Below are positions 59,149 to 64,000 of a stretch of 64,000 nucleotides of DNA, piece after piece (within the stretch, counting starts at the first letter, position 1; the number at the start of each line of letters is the position of its first letter). Source of the DNA: Flavobacteriales bacterium (GTDB lineage Bacteria; Bacteroidota; Bacteroidia; Flavobacteriales_F; PHOS-HE28); contig JADJWA010000002.1 of NCBI GenBank assembly GCA_016716605.1, positions 310,001 through 374,000 of the forward strand, given 5' to 3'. Made by a program: the position numbers and the translations under genes. The notes below the pieces were generated by a model. It was not told where the DNA came from. It saw nothing but the letters and a program-made list of their open reading frames with translations, and searched no databases.

Positions 59149-59534
59149 AGCGCTCGCACATCATCGCCCTCGTGCTCATCGCCATTGCCATGGCGGCCTT
59201 CATCGCCACCTTGGCCGATAGCAGCACCTTCGTTGACCTCGCGCAGGCCAAGGCCAAGCCCGGCAAGGAGTTCAAGGTGAAGGGCTACCTGGACAAGAGC
59301 GCGCCCGTGGAGTACGAGCCGATCGTTGATGCCAACCTCACGACATTCACACTGATGGACGACAATGGCGAACGCTGCCTGGTGCGCCTGGCGAAGGCCA
59401 AGCCCTATGACTTCGAGCGCTCGGAGAGCATCGTGCTCACCGGCAAGATGAATGAGGCCGGCGAGTTCGATGCGCACGACATGCTGATGAAATGCCCGAG
59501 CAAGTACAATGAGATGCAGCAGGTGGGCAGTTGA
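59145..59534 (+). CDS. ccmE: Heme chaperone CcmE, CXXXY type
   Basis: Holds heme covalently and passes it to the CcmF lyase. The 129 residues have an N-terminal membrane helix (HIIALVLIAIAMAAFIATLA) and an OB-fold domain (KEFKVKGYLDKSAPVEYEP, TLMDDNGERCLVRLAKAKP, SIVLTGKMNEAGEF). The heme-binding motif at the end is CPSKY (Cys117, Tyr121), CXXXY, in place of the HXXXY of E. coli-type CcmE. CXXXY CcmE forms are known from some archaea and delta-proteobacteria. Confidence 0.9.
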   Translation: MKRSHIIALVLIAIAMAAFIATLADSSTFVDLAQAKAKPGKEFKVKGYLDKSAPVEYEPIVDANLTTFTLMDDNGERCLVRLAKAKPYDFERSESIVLTGKMNEAGEFDAHDMLMKCPSKYNEMQQVGS

Positions 59535-59665
59535 TCAGGCTGTGGGTTGACCGCCTTCAATGAGGCTTCGGCGGTTGCAGGTTGAAATGCCCGCACGGTG
59601 CGACCCCCGACCGGATCAACCTGTCATTGCGAGGCTCCGCGAAGCAACAACCCTCAACCATCACT
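59535..59665. other. Spacer before ccmF with small repeats
   Basis: A 131-bp gap inside the ccm cluster. It includes a possible stem (ACCGCC/GGCGGT at 59550-59575), a GGTTGA-type tract (59544-59588) and the near-palindrome TTGCGAGGCTCCGCGAAGCAA (59625-59646), which resembles a small dispersed Bacteroidota repeat. No clear promoter octamer was found. Confidence 0.4.
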
Positions 59666-62491
<2,826 letters not shown>

Positions 62492-62557
62492 AGGTTGAAC
62501 GCACCACCCGCGCGCATCCCCTCAACTCCAAACCTCATCAACCCCACAACTCCCTGC

Positions 62558-63343
62558 ATGACCTCCATCCTCCTGATCGGCACCGGCCGCATGGCCTACC
62601 ACCTGGGCCACGCCATCGTGAAGGCCAAGCTGCCACTCATCGGCGTGGCAGGCCGCGACCCGGAGAAACTCAACGACCTCGCGCGTTTCCTCGAGCGGCC
62701 GGCGCATCGGCTGGACCGTGCGTTGCCGCCCGCCGACCTGGTGATCATCGCCACCAGCGACGACAGCATCCCGGAAGTGGCTTCGCGGATCCCCGCAGGC
62801 CGCAGCGTGCTGGTTCATACCGCCGGTGCGGTGCCCATCGATGTGCTGCTGCCGCATGCGCATCGCGGCGTGATCTGGCCGGTGCAGACGCTCAGCCACG
62901 GCGCTCCCATCGACCTGAGCGATGTGCCGATGGCTGTGGAAGGCAGCTCGCCAGAAGCCGAATCCGCCGTGCTCCGGCTGGCGCGCGCCGTCAGTGAGAG
63001 CGTGCTGCAGCTCCCGCACCGCCAGCGCGAACTTCTGCACCTGACCGCCGTGCTTGCCAGCAACTTCCCGGTCTTCCTCATGCACGAGGCCCAGCGCCTG
63101 CTCAAACAGGAGAAGCTGCCGCCCAACCTGCTCATGCCGCTCTGGAAGCTCACCGCGCACAAGGTCACCACCATCGGACCTGCTGAGGCCCTCACCGGCC
63201 CGGCTCGCCGTGGCGATGTCAGCTCCGTGAAGCGCCACCTCGAACTGTTGCAGGGCGAAGCCGATCTTCGCCGCGCCTACGCGCAATTGAGCAGCATGGT
63301 GCTGAAGGCGCATGGCCACCCCACGGATGGCATCGACCTATAA
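62558..63343 (+). CDS. Rossmann/DUF2520 oxidoreductase-like protein
   Basis: A 261-residue protein with a Rossmann NAD(P)-binding domain (TSILLIGTGRMAYHLGHAI, GTGxMA) and a C-terminal DUF2520 helical domain (LLHLTAVLASNFPVFLMHEA, LTGPARRGDVSSVKRHLELL). The fold resembles pyrroline-5-carboxylate reductase. Its substrate is unknown. The gene starts 66 bp after ccmF and overlaps the next gene. With the KdsC-like and UbiA genes it forms a set that recurs in Flavobacteriia. Confidence 0.88.
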   Translation: MTSILLIGTGRMAYHLGHAIVKAKLPLIGVAGRDPEKLNDLARFLERPAHRLDRALPPADLVIIATSDDSIPEVASRIPAGRSVLVHTAGAVPIDVLLPHAHRGVIWPVQTLSHGAPIDLSDVPMAVEGSSPEAESAVLRLARAVSESVLQLPHRQRELLHLTAVLASNFPVFLMHEAQRLLKQEKLPPNLLMPLWKLTAHKVTTIGPAEALTGPARRGDVSSVKRHLELLQGEADLRRAYAQLSSMVLKAHGHPTDGIDL

Positions 63344-63851
63344 AGAGCTCCTCTCGGGCATCGACACCTTCCTGTTCGATGTGGACGGTGTGTTCACTGA
63401 CAACCGTGTGCTGATGATGCCCGGGCTCGACCCCGTGCGCACATTCCATAGCCGCGATGCCTACGCCGTGCAGCATGCCATGAAGGAAGGCTGCCGCATC
63501 ATCATCACCACTGGCGGCAAGAGCGACGGCATGCGCGAGAGCTTCGAGCGGCTGCGCGTGACGGCGTACCACAGCGGCGTGCATGACAAGAGCGCCAAGC
63601 TCGATGCCCTCATCGCCGAGGGCCTCGTTGATCCCGCGCGCACCGCCTACATGGGCGATGACATCCCCGACCTGCGCGTGATGCAGCGCGTGGCCCTGCC
63701 CTGCTGTCCCTCAGACGCCGCTCCCGAGGTGAAGGCCATCAGCCGCTTCATCAGCGCCAAGGCCGGTGGCCACGGATGCGTGCGCGACCTTCTGGAACAG
63801 GCCATGAAGGTGCAGGGCAAGTGGCTCACCGACGGCGCCTACACCTGGTGA
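63327..63851 (+). CDS. KdsC-like HAD phosphatase
   Basis: A 174-residue phosphatase of the HAD superfamily C0 type related to KDO-8-phosphate phosphatase. Motif I is FDVDGVFTD (Asp18 and Asp20), motif II IITTGGKS, and motif IV AYMGDDIPDL. The ATG at 63327 aligns with family starts; one at 63312 is possible. It overlaps the DUF2520 stop by 17 bp. Either KDO biosynthesis or a housekeeping sugar phosphatase is possible. Confidence 0.87.
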   Translation: MASTYKELLSGIDTFLFDVDGVFTDNRVLMMPGLDPVRTFHSRDAYAVQHAMKEGCRIIITTGGKSDGMRESFERLRVTAYHSGVHDKSAKLDALIAEGLVDPARTAYMGDDIPDLRVMQRVALPCCPSDAAPEVKAISRFISAKAGGHGCVRDLLEQAMKVQGKWLTDGAYTW

Positions 63852-63853
63852 GC

Positions 63854-64000
63854 ATGCTCGATCTCCTTCGCCTCGCGCGCCCGCTGAACCTTCTGATCAT
63901 GGCGCTCACCATGGCACTGATCCGTTACGGCCTCGTGCTGGGCTGGCTCGAGCGCGGGCTGAATGAGCTGTTGCAGGAAGTGGGCGGGGGCATCACGCGC
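63854..64000 (+). CDS. UbiA-type prenyltransferase, 5' end only
   Basis: The first 49 codons of a gene that leaves the window. They read MLDLLRLARPLNLLIMALTMA then IRYGLVLGWLE, the N-terminus of UbiA-family enzymes close to the geranylgeranylglycerol-phosphate synthase-like proteins of Flavobacteriia. The first hydrophobic helix is visible. A GTG two codons upstream is a possible alternative start. Placement directly after the KdsC-like gene (2 bp) fits the recurring cluster. Confidence 0.75.
   Translation, partial: MLDLLRLARPLNLLIMALTMALIRYGLVLGWLERGLNELLQEVGGGITR

Noticed and set aside
59625..59646. Near-palindrome resembling a dispersed repeat, considered as an insertion sequence end
   Set aside because: No transposase, no target duplication and only about 20 bp long; noted only as part of the spacer.

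Overview
The window comes from a GC-rich member of the Bacteroidota, most likely the Flavobacteriales. Five secreted proteins end in a type IX secretion (T9SS) type A sorting domain. Other lineage markers are BshB1 (bacillithiol), DUF3078, MbnP-like lipoproteins, a UbiA enzyme of the geranylgeranylglycerol-phosphate type, the rpsF-rpsR-rplI operon, and promoters of the Bacteroidota type (TAnnTTTG -7 box). GC content is clearly high by eye but was not computed. Nothing looks like a prophage, insertion sequence, CRISPR array or integron; it reads as ordinary chromosome with very tight gene packing.

Layout. 1-4.8 kb: a leftward operon prmC, outer-surface protein, ligA, DUF6913, dapA (cut by the window edge). 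4.8-7.1 kb: ribD and an EamA permease, facing a thioesterase. 7.5-12.1 kb: dnaA and a GH3/serine-hydrolase fusion. 12.1-16.5 kb: two T9SS cargo proteins, an unknown protein and a DinB protein. 16.6-21 kb: guaA overlapping a LysM/periplasmic-binding protein, then a fatty acid desaturase. 21-28 kb: a T9SS protein, MmcQ/YjbR, a small ORF, a tricorn-like S41 protease and a PA-domain T9SS protein. 28-32 kb: sugar transferase plus GT22-like mannosyltransferase, a SirB1-like protein and a double TonB_C protein. 32-36 kb: a 940-residue adhesin flanked by two copies of the 3' end of a nucleoside phosphorylase gene. 36-41.9 kb: DUF4197, thioesterase, LhgO, smpB, GT39 and DUF3078. 42-45.2 kb: tRNA-Val and a putative copper cluster (two MbnP-like lipoproteins, a CxxC outer-membrane protein, a small Cys/His membrane protein). 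45.3-50.9 kb: two Na+/H+ antiporters, a bestrophin channel, ribosomal proteins S6/S18/L9 and tRNA-His. 51-55 kb: GT4, GINT1-like protein and flippase. 55-56.3 kb: bshB1 and a glutathione-peroxidase-like lipoprotein. 56.4-62.5 kb: an unknown secreted protein and ccmBCDEF. 62.6-64 kb: DUF2520, KdsC-like phosphatase and UbiA (cut by the edge).

Main observations. (1) A promoter-like octamer close to TAnnTT(T/C)G lies 3-11 nt before the start codon of at least sixteen lead genes, so many mRNAs may be leaderless or nearly so. (2) The gene set at 42.3-45.2 kb looks like a copper/kynurenine-type metal handling system. (3) A degraded in-frame copy of the end of the phosphorylase gene lies on the far side of the adhesin gene. 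(4) A GT4, GINT1-like and flippase trio with overlapping genes may be a compact glycan assembly unit. (5) The cytochrome c maturation cluster carries a CXXXY-type CcmE and has no adjacent ccmA, ccmG or ccmH. Neighbouring convergent genes are often separated by fewer than 10 bp.
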